Shown here one piece after another: positions 1 to 11,242 of a stretch of 64,000 nucleotides of DNA (position 1 is the stretch's first letter; every line of letters starts with the position of its first letter). The DNA is from Enoplolaimus lenunculus (taxonomy: Eukaryota; Nematoda; Enoplea; Enoplida; Thoracostomopsidae). The DNA lies in contig JASANG010002488.1 of NCBI GenBank assembly GCA_030248215.1, forward strand, positions 1 to 64,000, given 5' to 3'. Under the pieces are notes generated by a model. That model did no database searches and was not told the DNA's origin. It saw nothing but the letters and a program-made list of their open reading frames with translations. Position numbers and translations under genes: made by a program.

Positions 1-2358
1 TTTGTTTTGTAACTTATTATTGTTTTCTTTTCGAAAACAAAAAACTAAGGCGGCCGGGCGTGGGCCTGAAAAATCCGGGCCGGTTCAAACCATAATGAGA
101 GCCCGCTGTGTTCGAGCGTCACGTTTTTGTAAGAGACTGCTTGCCTTGGGAACCTTATTAAATTAATGGTGTTAATTTTGCAAGTCAAAATTTCTTCAAA
201 TATTCTAAACCGAGTTTTGGACATTTCAGTGCTCAACTTGGTGCTACCAATACATCGAGCAGTAAATCAAAACTGATATCTATACTTTACGCGTAAACTT
301 TGAGCTTAAATGTAAATCTAGGTTTAGAAAAAAACCCACGCGAATGTAAAATCTAGACACCTACTACGAATTAAACGAAAAGTGTCTCTCATACCACTGG
401 CGGATGCAGTGGGTGCCACTCCGGCCTGAACCACCACAATTTGAATCAAGAGAAAGGTTTTGCATTAAGATTCAGCATTAAATTAGCATTCGACTTCGCT
501 CTCGTCTTTTTTTACACTATTATACGTTGAGCGACCGATCCTTTTGAAATTCCTGCATTCACCACGGCATCACACAGATCTCGACGAACCGAGTTCAACG
601 GTACTATTTTCATATTTGCATGGCTAACGATTCAAGAGATGACCGAAAAAATTATTAAAACACGCACGGATTTATAAAGAGTCTCTATCATTCACATATT
701 CGCAAAATATAAGCTTTACTGATGTTATTCGTTGCACAAATTTGGAGAAGGTTTGTATGTTTTATATAATAAAATGTTAAACTTTAAGAGACCACTACTT
801 TGAATGAAAAGCTTTGCAGCCATAAGGTTCTAGCTCGTAAATAAACAGTTTTCGACAACTTGAGGTTACGTCTACGTTTTCAAAAACGCGCCTTGGCAAA
901 AAATACACATAAAAAACTAGCTGTTACTAATTTGTAATCATATATAAGCTAATGTTTTTCGTAATTGTCCATTTAACATGTTTCGCATATATACGTACTA
1001 AACAATAGTATTTTCGTGAAATAAATAGCTTAACGATATGGTTGAGATAACTTATGTAGCACATAAAAAATTGGATTGTTACAATCTACGATTCTGTAGA
1101 ACATCTTGCGACAAGATTTGAATCCAAATACGAAGGCGAAACTTTGCGCTTCCGATTCTTATGAAAACGTTTACGTTTAATACTTCGACAATTTGTTCTT
1201 TAAATATAGCGCATGAACACCGGTTGCCATGATCTTGAATGACATACGTTTGTATATAAATACCACCAAAACAGAATAGTAGAAATAATAGACTTTTGAT
1301 AGAAACATGAGAGAGACGTGAACACTTTTGGAAGAAACATATAATAGTGACACTACCGTGTCCCTATGATAAAGAGCAAATACAAGGGAAAGATAAAACA
1401 GATATATACCTTCACAAAATCTCAGAAGAAACATGAAGAAAATCCATATTTAACAACATTTTGGATAAACATTCGTGATCTTAGAGTTTTTAGCTTTTTT
1501 ACAATTTAGAAATAAAATCTCGGCTACGCCGGTGTAGCATATAATTTCAGTAAAGTTGAAAAAACCATCAAACTTCACCTCCCCTTAAATAACGGAGGTA
1601 GGTCAAAAATGCAGCATGCCTTGGATATATTGTTTATACACAGAATGTACCCAGTTGCACACTCATGTTAAAACCATTATCCACTCTTGCTTGTAGCAAT
1701 TGCGTTATTTTTAGAAAAATAAAATGTTCACTATTCTTTGAACCAGGAATTTGTTGATTTGATTTTCAGAATCTTTCAGTTTTATAGAAAAAATTAATTT
1801 AAATATCCTAAATTATCATTAATCATTACACTTTGTGGCATTATACGTTGGGTATAGATATTTACTTGTTTAGTACTTTTGCCGTCATCTGTTTTTATTT
1901 TATTTAAACCTTTTCGAAATTGATTCAGGCAGTGGTAAGCCCAGAAGCTTCTTGAGGTGGCGCAATATGAAACAGGCAAAAGTTTGTAAGCGAAACGGGG
2001 ACAAAGCCAAACCAAACACAATTTTAGTATTTAATTCTTACTGGAGCGAGCAAGTCAATTGTCAAGTTGAAAATCAGATATATATTCAAAAAGTTGAAGT
2101 AATAGTTTGAAAGCTTAGGAAATCAATAAATAATCTTCAAATATTTTAACAAACTTTGCAGCTTATTCCAGTAGTTGAGTCGGATAAGTTTTGAAACTCT
2201 GCTGGATAACTCAGACAACTAAACAAAAGTTTGAAATCGTTATTGAAAATGTTTTAAACAGCATTTAAAACAATTTAATGTTTAAAATAATTTCTTTTTT
2301 TCAGTAAAAAATATAATCTAAAATTTAAGCTTACTCTTTTGCAGTCCTACCACAAACC
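1..2358. other. AT-rich stretch with no supported gene
   Basis: I see no open frame with domain-like content and no paired splice sites joining one. The few open frames of 60-85 codons have random composition. No repeat family recognised elsewhere in the window has a clear copy here. Confidence 0.5.
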
Positions 2359-2662
2359 GTGCCGGTGTCACAGGTGCATTTTTCCGGGGGAAAAATACAC
2401 GTAAGTGCATTTTTCCGGGGGAAAAATACACGTAAGTGCATTTTTCCGGGGGAAAATACACGTAAGTGCATTTTCCCGGGTGAAAATACACGTAAGTACA
2501 TTTTTGCGAAGGGAAATACACGTAAGTGCATTTTTCCGGGGGGGGGGGGAACACACGTAAGTGCATTTCTCCGGGGAAAAATACACGTAAGTGCATTTTT
2601 CCGGAGGAAAAATACACGTAAGTGCATTTTTCCGGGGGAAAATCCACCTGTGACACCGGCAC
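2359..2662. repeat. Minisatellite bounded by inverted repeats (candidate MITE)
   Basis: Eight tandem copies of a 30-31 bp unit begin at about 2400, 2431, 2461, 2491, 2521, 2556, 2586 and 2617, with core ACGTAAGTGCATTTTTCCGG. One copy is lengthened by a run of G. The array is closed on both sides by a perfect 18-bp inverted repeat, GTGCCGGTGTCACAGGTG on the left and its complement on the right, so the whole behaves as one unit. I find no clear target duplication. Because the unit is close to a multiple of three, open frames of 72-116 codons run through it on both strands; I do not read these as genes. Confidence 0.75.
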
Positions 2663-3560
2663 TAAAATTAACGTGGGCCAAATAATTTTAAAAAAATCTA
2701 ATATATTTATTCGAAATCAAACACTGCAGCTTCGCCTGTTCTAAACGCAAATTTCAAGGTTAAATTGCATACAGACTGTACAGCCGTAGAGCGAATTGCA
2801 ATTTAAATATATGCACTGAGGATAACATTGTGCATATTTGCAATATATTATATCGCACGCATTCTCTACTATAACATTTGCGAATAAAGAGATAATTTGC
2901 CAATTAATTTTGCAGTTGCTTAAAGTACGTCTGGCATAAAAGTGAACGGGATTAGGTTTACAGATCCATGGCTTTTTTGCCAAAGTATTTTCCTTCAGCC
3001 GTATAGAGTTTTTCAACAATAACGCTTTTGTGTGGAACAAGCGTAACCAGGACCTTATTTTGGGTCGAAAAAGTATAACATTTCATTTAAAAATTTTGCA
3101 AGCAAACGACAAACGATCTTTTTGAAGCCTTCGTATAATTTAAGCAGTGCAATACAAAATGTGAACTGTGCTAACGTGTAAACCATAAAATCGAGTTGAA
3201 TTTGTAAATTCGGCCTACTCGTTTGCACAAACTGAAATTTAAACTCATTTCACACCACTGTGTCAGGCTTAAGCTGCTACAAAATTGTTAATAGAAATAA
3301 AACGTATAAAGCGCTTGAAACAAACATTTTGCCGTTAATTCAAAATTTCAAATTGTGACGCGCACTGAATGAGATCATATAACATTTGCAATTTAGCAAT
3401 TCGGGTCGGGCGGGATATATACTTACACATTTATGTGTACATATATTATTTTTATATGTACTATGCAGTTCAGAAGAGGTAAAGACTAGAGCCTAAAAGG
3501 GTCTCTTCTCAGAAATACTGCGAACATACATGGTTTTTCTCGTTAATTTTCTCCAAAACA
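2663..3560. other. Intergenic, nothing supported
   Basis: AT-rich sequence without coding signs. A GGGTCGGGCGGGATA motif near 3406 is echoed at 3750-3764, so part of 3400-3900 may be one old element interrupted by the tRNA-like sequence at 3564-3637. Confidence 0.4.
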
Positions 3561-3563
3561 TAT

Positions 3564-3637
3564 GGCCACGCCGGGAATCGAACCTCGGATTTCTCGCTTG
3601 TGAGTCCAGCTCGCTACCCGTTACCCCATGCGGCTGA
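3564..3637 (-). ncRNA. tRNA-like sequence or SINE head
   Basis: Read on the minus strand there is a B-box-like GGTTCGATTCCC near the 3' end and an A-box-like TAGCGAGCTGG upstream, about 20 bp apart. The acceptor ends pair only partly, and the anticodon stem around CTCACAA does not pair well. This fits a decayed tRNA copy or the head of a tRNA-derived SINE better than a working tRNA. No poly(A) or simple-repeat tail was recognised. Confidence 0.45.
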
Positions 3638-3734
3638 CATAATTTTCTCTAATGCTATATGTGCACGTGTATGTATGTCTGACATTACATACACTATGCA
3701 CGTACACATGTTACACCGTACATGTACCACCGGG

Positions 3735-3896
3735 TAATTAATACCTAAGCGGGGCGGGATATTGATTATTTTACCAGAACAGGAACCGGATATTGAAACG
3801 TAAATACCCGGTAGATTTATACTGGATACCGCAACCAAATACGGAGATTGGTTTTGTCGGATATTAAACCGGAACCGGTTATCCGTTCGCACCCTG
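3735..3896. mobile_element. Right part of a CAGGGTGC-ended hAT-type MITE
   Basis: The right end reads CGTTCGCACCCTG, matching the ends of the elements at 53449-53829 and 58952-59349. The interior has the same ACCGGAACCGG and CCGGATA repeats. The left end is not recognisable. Confidence 0.5.
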
Positions 3897-4126
3897 ATGT
3901 AATGGCGATTCAGAGCAATTCAATCGCCTGGTCTGTAAAATATTACGGTCTTTTAACATAACACTCATAATTATTGTGATGCAGCAAACAACTCAGGGAT
4001 ATTGACAGCCAACGCGGGGGTTGGTAAGGGTCGGAATGCTAATCTTAGATTTTCCGAACCAAAATCTTTGATTCAGCACTGATAAAAGACTCGAATTTTG
4101 TTTGTGGGTATGGCCGAACAACTATA

Positions 4127-4509
4127 CTGTAGTGATCCGAATAAGAGGGGGACTGTTATTTATTTTAACCCACGCCCAGCCACCCTTCGTTAGTGATATG
4201 TATCCGGTACTGCAGTTATATGTTGAATTAAACGTTTATTTGTCTAGTGTGAATAGCTTGAGCTATAATTAAACGTTATACTAAGGAATGTACTTTCAAA
4301 GTTTATGTACGCTTTAAAGTTTTAAACTCAACTTTGTTTGGTCCTGGGGTCATTTATACACTACAATTGGAATAATTGACCTTTATAGACTGTAATTAGG
4401 GTTTAGGTACTTTATCCGCTTACGGACTCATAAGGGATACGGACTCCTATTGATTGCAACTCAAACTGGAGACCCCTCTTATTACCCCTTCTTATTCGGG
4501 TCACTACAG
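4127..4509. mobile_element. Mariner-type MITE (TA-flanked) copy 1
   Basis: Ends are CTGTAGTGATCCGAATAAG and its complement (..GGGTCACTACAG), flanked by TA on both sides. The length is 383 bp against about 420-450 bp for other copies here. A TA duplication with inverted ends fits non-autonomous Tc1/mariner-type elements. Recurrent internal motifs are GGACTGTTATTTATTT and CCTAATTAGAGTC-like strings. Confidence 0.85.
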
Positions 4510-5385
4510 TAGACACAGCGTTGAGGGTCACTGGTGATCGTTTACAACCTTATGCCTCTCTATCATGGATTGAAATCGTTACAACTTACTTGTATAAATA
4601 TATTTTTGCTCAAAATACCAAAAATAATTGTTTCATTCAAAATAGACACTTTTGACATTGGTTAATATCCTTAATATAAAATGAGTTGCTTCTGTTCCAA
4701 ATACTCATTTTCTCTCTCGCAAAGGAAAACCATAGACGACGCTTTAACATTAAACTTTAAAAGTGGATTGTTTTCTTAAAATAGAACAGCTGAACTGAAA
4801 TAAACATCAGGAAAATGAGAATAATTTTGCAAAACAATCAATAAATTAACTTAATTAATTCCAACCTTAATTATTATATTTCAACAGCAATTTGAGATAT
4901 TTAGCCAATGTAAACAAGCGTGTACTCTGCCGACTAGCGTTGTCGTACTACCAACGCTTGAAAATTGGCCAATAATTTTGTAGTCGCGTTTTTTGGACGA
5001 ACGGTTAAATTTCAACCAATTCAAACTAAAACGTGAATACACTTATAGCAAAAACAAATGGCAAAAATAGTATTTTATCATTTGTGTTGCGCACTTCGGT
5101 GTCAACAAGTAAAACGGCGTGAGTAACGGGTTTCATGCCATTGCAAATGTTGTGGAATTTCTGTCAGAAAACAGCAATTATGTGGCCAATTTCATTACAT
5201 CCAAAATGCACGATTACGTATTCAATGCACAGGAGACGGTCGACTTGTCCCGTTTCCTAAGGACAAGCGTGATGCAACGTGGACGCCCGAAATAAATGGC
5301 AATATTTTTATTTAAATATAATTAAAATTCAGCTCGAAATGTAAATCACCAGAGTGCAGATTTTTCGTACGAAAATAAACGAGAA
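4510..5385. other. Intergenic, nothing supported
   Basis: No coding signs and no recognised repeat copy. Confidence 0.4.
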
Positions 5386-5389
5386 CAAA

Positions 5390-5580
5390 TTTATGGTTCC
5401 CGGACAGAAGGTCGCCCGACATATGGTCGCCGGACAGATGGCCGCCGGACAGATGGTCGCCGGACAGATGGCCGCCGGACAGATGGTCGCCGGACAAAAA
5501 ACCGTCCGGACCAAACTCCGACCAGACAAAAGGCCGTCCTGACCAAAGGCCGTCTGGACAAAACACCGCCCGTACAAAAG
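5390..5580. repeat. 15-bp minisatellite plus GACAAAAGGCCGT repeats
   Basis: A 15-bp unit alternating GGTCGCCGGACAGAT and GGCCGCCGGACAGAT repeats from about 5410 to 5500. It is followed by looser copies of CCGGACAAAAGGCCGT up to the edge of the LTR element. The reverse complement of the second motif recurs at 15090-15190, so it is a dispersed family. Open frames of 62-141 codons on both strands result from the multiple-of-three period. Confidence 0.7.
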
Positions 5581-5583
5581 GCC

Positions 5584-6885
5584 TATAGGATGATGGGTTC
5601 CTGGGTTGGGTTACCTCAGAAACACATGGACTCCGCCTGTGTGAGCCTATTATTTGCAGGGGAGCCGGCTGTGGGTTTTTTATGACTCGAGTCCGCCCAT
5701 CAAAATCAGATAGCCTTCCAATCAGGCTCACAGACACCAGTAATCTGGCGATTTATTAACAACACACATAATGTCATACGAGTTATAAGAACAGTAATAA
5801 TACCGATTATGCGGATTTACACGCGATCAAGTCCCGTAGGACACGAAATTAGGTCAGGTCCGTGGACCGACGAAAATAATATTAGGCCGAAGCCGATGAA
5901 ATTATTTCGATCGCTAGCCGCGATCGTTTAACCCAATAATAATAGGAAAGCACGAGAGCGCGAATTAAAAATGCTATTCGATTTCGCCCTGCCCTATTGC
6001 GGGTTAAGCGGCTCCATAATACAACAATTACAAAAACGGTACTATACGCATTTTTTCTATGCATTTATAAGTGGCTTTAGCCACACACAATTTCATTTTC
6101 AGACACACACGTGTCCGTAGACACTCATAGTACTTTGAATATGCGAATTCAGGATCCGCAAAGTAACGTATTTTTTTCTAGACACAGGCCTTCTCGGCCA
6201 AAATAATTTTTATACCACTAGATAGAGATTTTTTTAAGCATTCTAGATATAAATTTTGGAGTTGGTCTGATTGTCTGCTAGGCAGCTATTGAACGTTAAA
6301 GTTGCTGCTTGAAACCAAGTAAAAATGCCTTCAAAACCAGCTTGAATAGTAACGTTGAAATACTTTGTGAAATGCTCGTAATAATGGTATTATGCGGGGC
6401 GGGGGGACAGCCAGGATGGATTGCGGGGCAGTCCACGCCTGGGTGTTCACGGCGCGCTAACCCAGATAAGTGCTAAGGCACGAAAACATTTCAAAATTCG
6501 AATTTTCAAACTGAATAACAACTTTGCAAACCGAATAACAACTTTTATTGGATCGTTGACCCTTAAGCCGTGACGAACCGAACCAATTGCTTGTATACTT
6601 GCTTTCTCGTATTTGATGCAACACTTGTGCTATCGATCAAAACATCAAAACATATTACTACATCGCGTATAAAATTCAATACAGTTGCGGCTGAGGCCGG
6701 TTTTCGAACATTTTATGTGGTAGTAATTAAACATATAACATTCCGCCCGTATTGCAGTGGTTGAGAACGGCGATAGTATTTAAATAGCGCTTAACTGCGC
6801 TACCGTAACCGAAGCGGCGAGAAGGGGAGTTTTGGGTCATTGTTGTTGTTGTTATTATTGTTGTTGTTGTTGTACGGGGGGTTTA
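5584..6885 (-). repeat. Left LTR (3' LTR of the minus-strand element)
   Basis: It aligns along its length with 9229-10657, including the (GTT)n tract near the outer edge of the repeat unit. It lacks the 47-bp tandem duplication seen near 9625-9717 in the other LTR. Confidence 0.7.
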
Positions 6886-6889
6886 GGAA

Positions 6890-7810
6890 GCCCGAGGGCT
6901 CCCAGGAGCTTGAGGGCCGGGTTTTTGAGCCTGCCGCGCGGGCCTTGCCCTATGGTAGGCTAAGCGGCTACGACAATAAAAACAATACAAAAACGGTACA
7001 CGCATTTTTTGTATTCAATGATAAGTAGCTTGAGCCACGCACAAGTTTCATTTTTAGACACACACGTGTCTTTAGACACTCACAGTACTTTAGATAAGAG
7101 AAATCAGGGTCCGACAAGTAACCCATAGATTTCTGGATTTGAGCCTTCATGGCTAAGATAAATTTTATATCATCGGGTAGAGAATTCTTTAAATCGCCTC
7201 GATGTCAATTTTGAGCGGCTTCTGTCCAGAAAATATAGAGTTATGGCGTTCCAAAAGCGTTGCTTGAAAACTGTTGAAAATGCATCGCAAACTGCTTCGA
7301 ATATAACTGTTAAAAATACACGGGTAAAAGCCAGACTGGGCTGCGGGGTGCGGCCCCCGTCTAGCAGTGCCGAAAGCGCGCTAAAGTTGAGAAAATTCAT
7401 TGGAAAAGAAAGCTGATTTGAAATCTTTACAAGTTTGAAGCTGGCAACAACAACCGTTGGGTCATCGACCTTTGGCCTACTTTCTCTTTGCAATAACAAC
7501 CCTAAGCCGTGCGCCTGTTGCAAAACTATTAAATTATTCGCATTGACGAGAAAAACAGTTTCTCACTTCGCTTCGTATAAACCGGTTATTAGAAATATAT
7601 TCGGCGGCTTGTGAATAAACGTGTAGACTGATAATAATGTAGTGTAAACAAACAGCACGGGCGCATAGAGCGCATAGAGCAGAGGTGATGCATAGAATCG
7701 AAAGCGCGTAGAGCGCTACTAATAGAATCGAGCAGCACAGCGCGTAGAGCGCTACAGTAACCGAAATAGGGGAAGGGGTTTTTTTCAGGTTGTTGTTGTT
7801 GTTGTTGTTT
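6890..7810 (-). repeat. Diverged third LTR-like segment
   Basis: This stretch is clearly related to the LTR middle and end: a shared CCTGCCGCGCGGGCC string, a CACACACGTGTC motif, a CTGCGGGG motif and a terminal (GTT)n tract. It is far more diverged than the two flanking LTRs. It lies between the left LTR and the gag remnant, so it is either an older LTR relative or an LTR-like part of the internal region. Confidence 0.55.
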
Positions 7811-9091
7811 TGCGGACGGCCGTTGTTGTTTTGTTGACTACGTTGATTGTTGTTTTGGGCCACACCGGTCGGTTGGTTACTTCGCGGGTGGGTTTCGTTC
7901 AACGTCGTCAAGTTGCGTTCTTCCACGGTCGCGCGATGGCACAGAGAGGTAAAGGAGTGCCTTCTTCTGCGCAGATGGATCGCTGCAGCACTGGCTTGAG
8001 GTTTTCCCGGAAGGTGTCACACAGGATGGATTCAGCGACTTCCGGGTGACCATAGTATTCTTTGAGGTGTTTGTCAAAGAACACTTTGAGTTCATCGGAA
8101 TAATTGCGGACCGACCCAGTTTGTTTGATTTGCTTGAATCGGCGCAAACTGTCTGTGAACTTTGATGTTGTAGAGAATCGGTCGGAAATTGTTGAACTAA
8201 AAAGTCATAGTCTTTTGAATCTTGGGGGTATTCGCATTGCAACCGATCCAAAAAGGTTGAACAACCGCATGAACTGTTCGAAATCGTACGTGCCGTCGTA
8301 TTTTTTGATCGAAAACGGACGCGATTGAACGGTTTGCAAAACTGGAATCGTCAGACGGGTTGGCTGATTGACGTCCAGTTGTAGCTCATTGCCATTGACG
8401 GTCCACGGCTGGCTGTTGATTGAGCGAGGTGGACTGTTTGGCGCACCGTTTGCGTTGTTGTTGGCCGCCGAGTGGAAGCTGTGTGCCGGCATCGCTGAAT
8501 TGGGACGGTTGGCCATTGGCAAATCGGCGTTGGGGAGTGGGTCACTTCCAGTGCTGTTGCTGTTGGCCGTTACGATGACTTGGGCACCGGCTGACACTTG
8601 ATGACTATTCGTCGTTGTTGTGTCGTTGATTTGGTTGCTGCCGGTTGTGTTGACCCGCGCGTACCGTTGCCGGAACTCTGCCTCCAGTCGGTTAAATTGT
8701 CCCTGAAGCTGCTGCTACACCGCCTCCGACTCTTTGCGATTTTGCTGGACAATGTCGCTAATGATTGTTAGTTGGGACACGACGTCGTTTATGCGCTGTT
8801 CGGATTTGTTTTCAATGGCTGTGACCGCGTCGAGTACACTGGTCGTGACTCCCTCGAGGCGCCCTGGGTACTTGTTTCCATCCGAGTGAGCATATCGGAC
8901 ATCATCGTCAACATGGTCTGTTGAGATGGATCGATAGTCGACTTGGGTGTAGTCGAGGGGGCCGCGTCGGCGCTGGTTTGCGGGGACGGCGGCCGGGACG
9001 GCTCATCGTCTATATCTCGGATAGTGTTATTCTGATTGTCCTCGAATGAGTTATCCATATTGGATTCAGGCATAATTACTATCAATTTCAA
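7811..9091 (-). pseudogene. gag-like remnant of the LTR element
   Basis: Minus-strand frames carry an acidic, Ser/Pro-rich N-terminal segment starting near 9091, then a stretch resembling retroelement gag, then an Asn-rich segment near 7810. The remnant is broken. Family assignment beyond gag is not possible from what remains. Confidence 0.55.
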
Positions 9092-9228
9092 TTGAAAATA
9101 AGTAAAAAGTTAGGCAATTACAATTATGATATTAAGGAGTTACGGTTATTGTACAATCGTGACGATTAATAATTATTATTGTTGATTACTGGTTAAGTTG
9201 GTGGGCTATGATTGGTTCGTGGTCACCA

Positions 9229-10657
9229 TATAGGATGATGGGTTCCTGGGTTGGGTTACCTTAGAAACACATGGACTCCGCCTGTGTGAACCTATTATTT
9301 GCAGGGGAGCCGGCTGTGGGTTTTTTATAGCTCGAGTCCGCCAATCAAAATCAGATAGCCTTCAAATCAGGCTCACAGACGCCAGTAATCTGGCGGTTTA
9401 TTAACAACACACATAATGTCATACGAGTTATAAGAACAGTAATAATACCGATGATGCGGATTTACACGCGATCAAGTCCCGTAGGACACGAAATTAGGTC
9501 AGGTCCGTGGACCGACGAAAATAATATTAGGTCGAAGCCGATGAAATTATTTCGATCGCTAGCCGCGATCGTTTAACCCAATAATAATAGGAAAGCGCGA
9601 GAGCGCGAATTAAAAAATGCTATTCGATTACGCTAAGTACGGAATCTGAATGCAATTGGGTTAAAACCATTCGATTACGCTAAGTACGGAATCTGAATGC
9701 AATTGGGTTAAAACCATATAGGGAGCCGTTGAACCTGCCGCGCGGGCCCTGCCCTATGGCGGATTAAGCGGCTCCATAATACAACAATTACAAAAACGGT
9801 ACTATACGCATTTTTTCTACGCATTTATAAGTCGCTTGAGCCACACACAATTTCATTTTCAGACACACACGTGTCCGTAGACACTAATAGTACTTTGAAT
9901 ATGCGAATTCAGGGTCCGCAAAGTAACGTATGTTTTTCTTGACACAGGCCTTTTTGGCAAAAATAATTTTCATATCACTAGATAGAGATTTTTTAAAGCA
10001 TTCTAGATATAAATTTTGGAGTTGGTCTGATTGTCTGCTAGGCAGTTATTGAACGTTAAAGTTTCTGCTTGAAACCAAGTAAAAATGCCTTCAAAAACAG
10101 CTTGAATAGTAACCTTGAAATACTTTGTGAAATGCTCGTAATAATGGTATTAGGCGGGGCGGGGGGAACAGCCAGGCTGGACTGCGGGGCAGTCCACGCC
10201 TGGGTGTTCACGGCGCGCTAACCCGGATAAGTGCTAAGGCACGAAAACATTTCAAAATTCGAATTTTCAAACTGAATAACAACTTTGCAAACCGAATAAC
10301 AACTTTTATTAGGTCGCTGACCCTTAAGCCGTGACGAACCGAACCAACTGCTTATATACTTGCTTTCTCGTATCTGATGCAACACTTGTGCTATCGATCA
10401 AAACATCAAAACATATTACTACATCGCGTATAAAATTCAATACAGTTGCGGCTGAGGCCGGTTTTCGAACATTTTATGTGGTAGTAATTAAACATATAAC
10501 ATTCCGCCCGTATTGCAGTGGTTGAGAACGGCGATAGTATTTAAACAGCGCTTAACTGCGCTACCGTCTCCGAAGCGGCGAGAAGGGGGGTTTTGGGTCA
10601 TTGTTGTTGTTGCTGTTGTTATTGTTGTTGTTGTTGTACGGGGGGTGTTAGGAGGCC
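9229..10657 (-). repeat. Right LTR (5' LTR of the minus-strand element)
   Basis: Partner of 5584-6885. It contains a near-perfect tandem duplication of a 47-bp unit with core GCTAAGTACGGAATCTGAAT at about 9625-9717. The outer edge near 10640-10657 holds the (GTT)n tract and a short GC-rich end. Confidence 0.7.
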
Positions 10658-11242
10658 TAAATCGAAAACGAATTTCCACAAAATCAAAAGGAACAACTGC
10701 TTTGTATTAACTAAACAATGTAACTACAAAAAATTCCCATAGCCAGGGACGGCAGCATCGGTGAAGGCAGATCTCGATGAACGCAAGTCTCGGTATTTGG
10801 CAGGTCTCGGTTTGAAACTGTATCTTATAATACAACTAGGGATCGACCGGATCCGAGATCCGGATCCGGGCCGGATCTCTGCAACTTTTAAGATCCGGAT
10901 CCGGATCCGGTATAATAATCTACCGGATCTCCGGATCCGAAATTTGATATACAAACAAAAACATACCAAAATTGGTGTATGTATTTCAACTATGCGTATG
11001 TAATCTAATAAGCAATAGGAAATATTTGCAAGTTTCATAGCTAGTGATACAAACTGCTTGGCAAATACTTATACTTATATATACTTAAAAGTGCAATGAA
11101 ATTTAGCAAAACAGTGGATATTCTAGAACAAATGGTTGTAGCAGTAGTGCAAACATATTTCTAAGCGTGAGGCTAAAATTCACCATAAAATGCGTGATTG
11201 CAATAAGTGTATTAATTATTAATCAGAATCATATTTTTCAGG

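Larger units (their letters stand above)
5584..10657 (-). mobile_element. Broken LTR retrotransposon carrying gag only
   Basis: Two long direct repeats, 5584 to about 6885 and 9229 to about 10657, share their TATAGGATGATGGG edge and most of their length, so they are read as LTRs of roughly 1.3-1.4 kb. The body lies between them on the minus strand. A TGG immediately inside the right LTR fits the start of a primer-binding site. The only internal protein trace is gag-like (about 7540-9090). No protease, reverse transcriptase or integrase remnant was seen, so the family (Ty3 or other) is unresolved. The element is broken, with several breaks, and lacks most of its body. The similar LTRs suggest moderate rather than great age. 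Confidence 0.75.

Noticed and set aside
2318-2685. Four overlapping frames of 72-116 codons
   Set aside because: They are translations of the 30-31 bp minisatellite in different frames.
3564-3637. A functional tRNA gene
   Set aside because: The anticodon and acceptor stems pair poorly; kept only as tRNA-like.
5312-5737. A 141-codon minus-strand frame and overlapping frames
   Set aside because: They cross the 15-bp repeat and run into the LTR; no protein signal.
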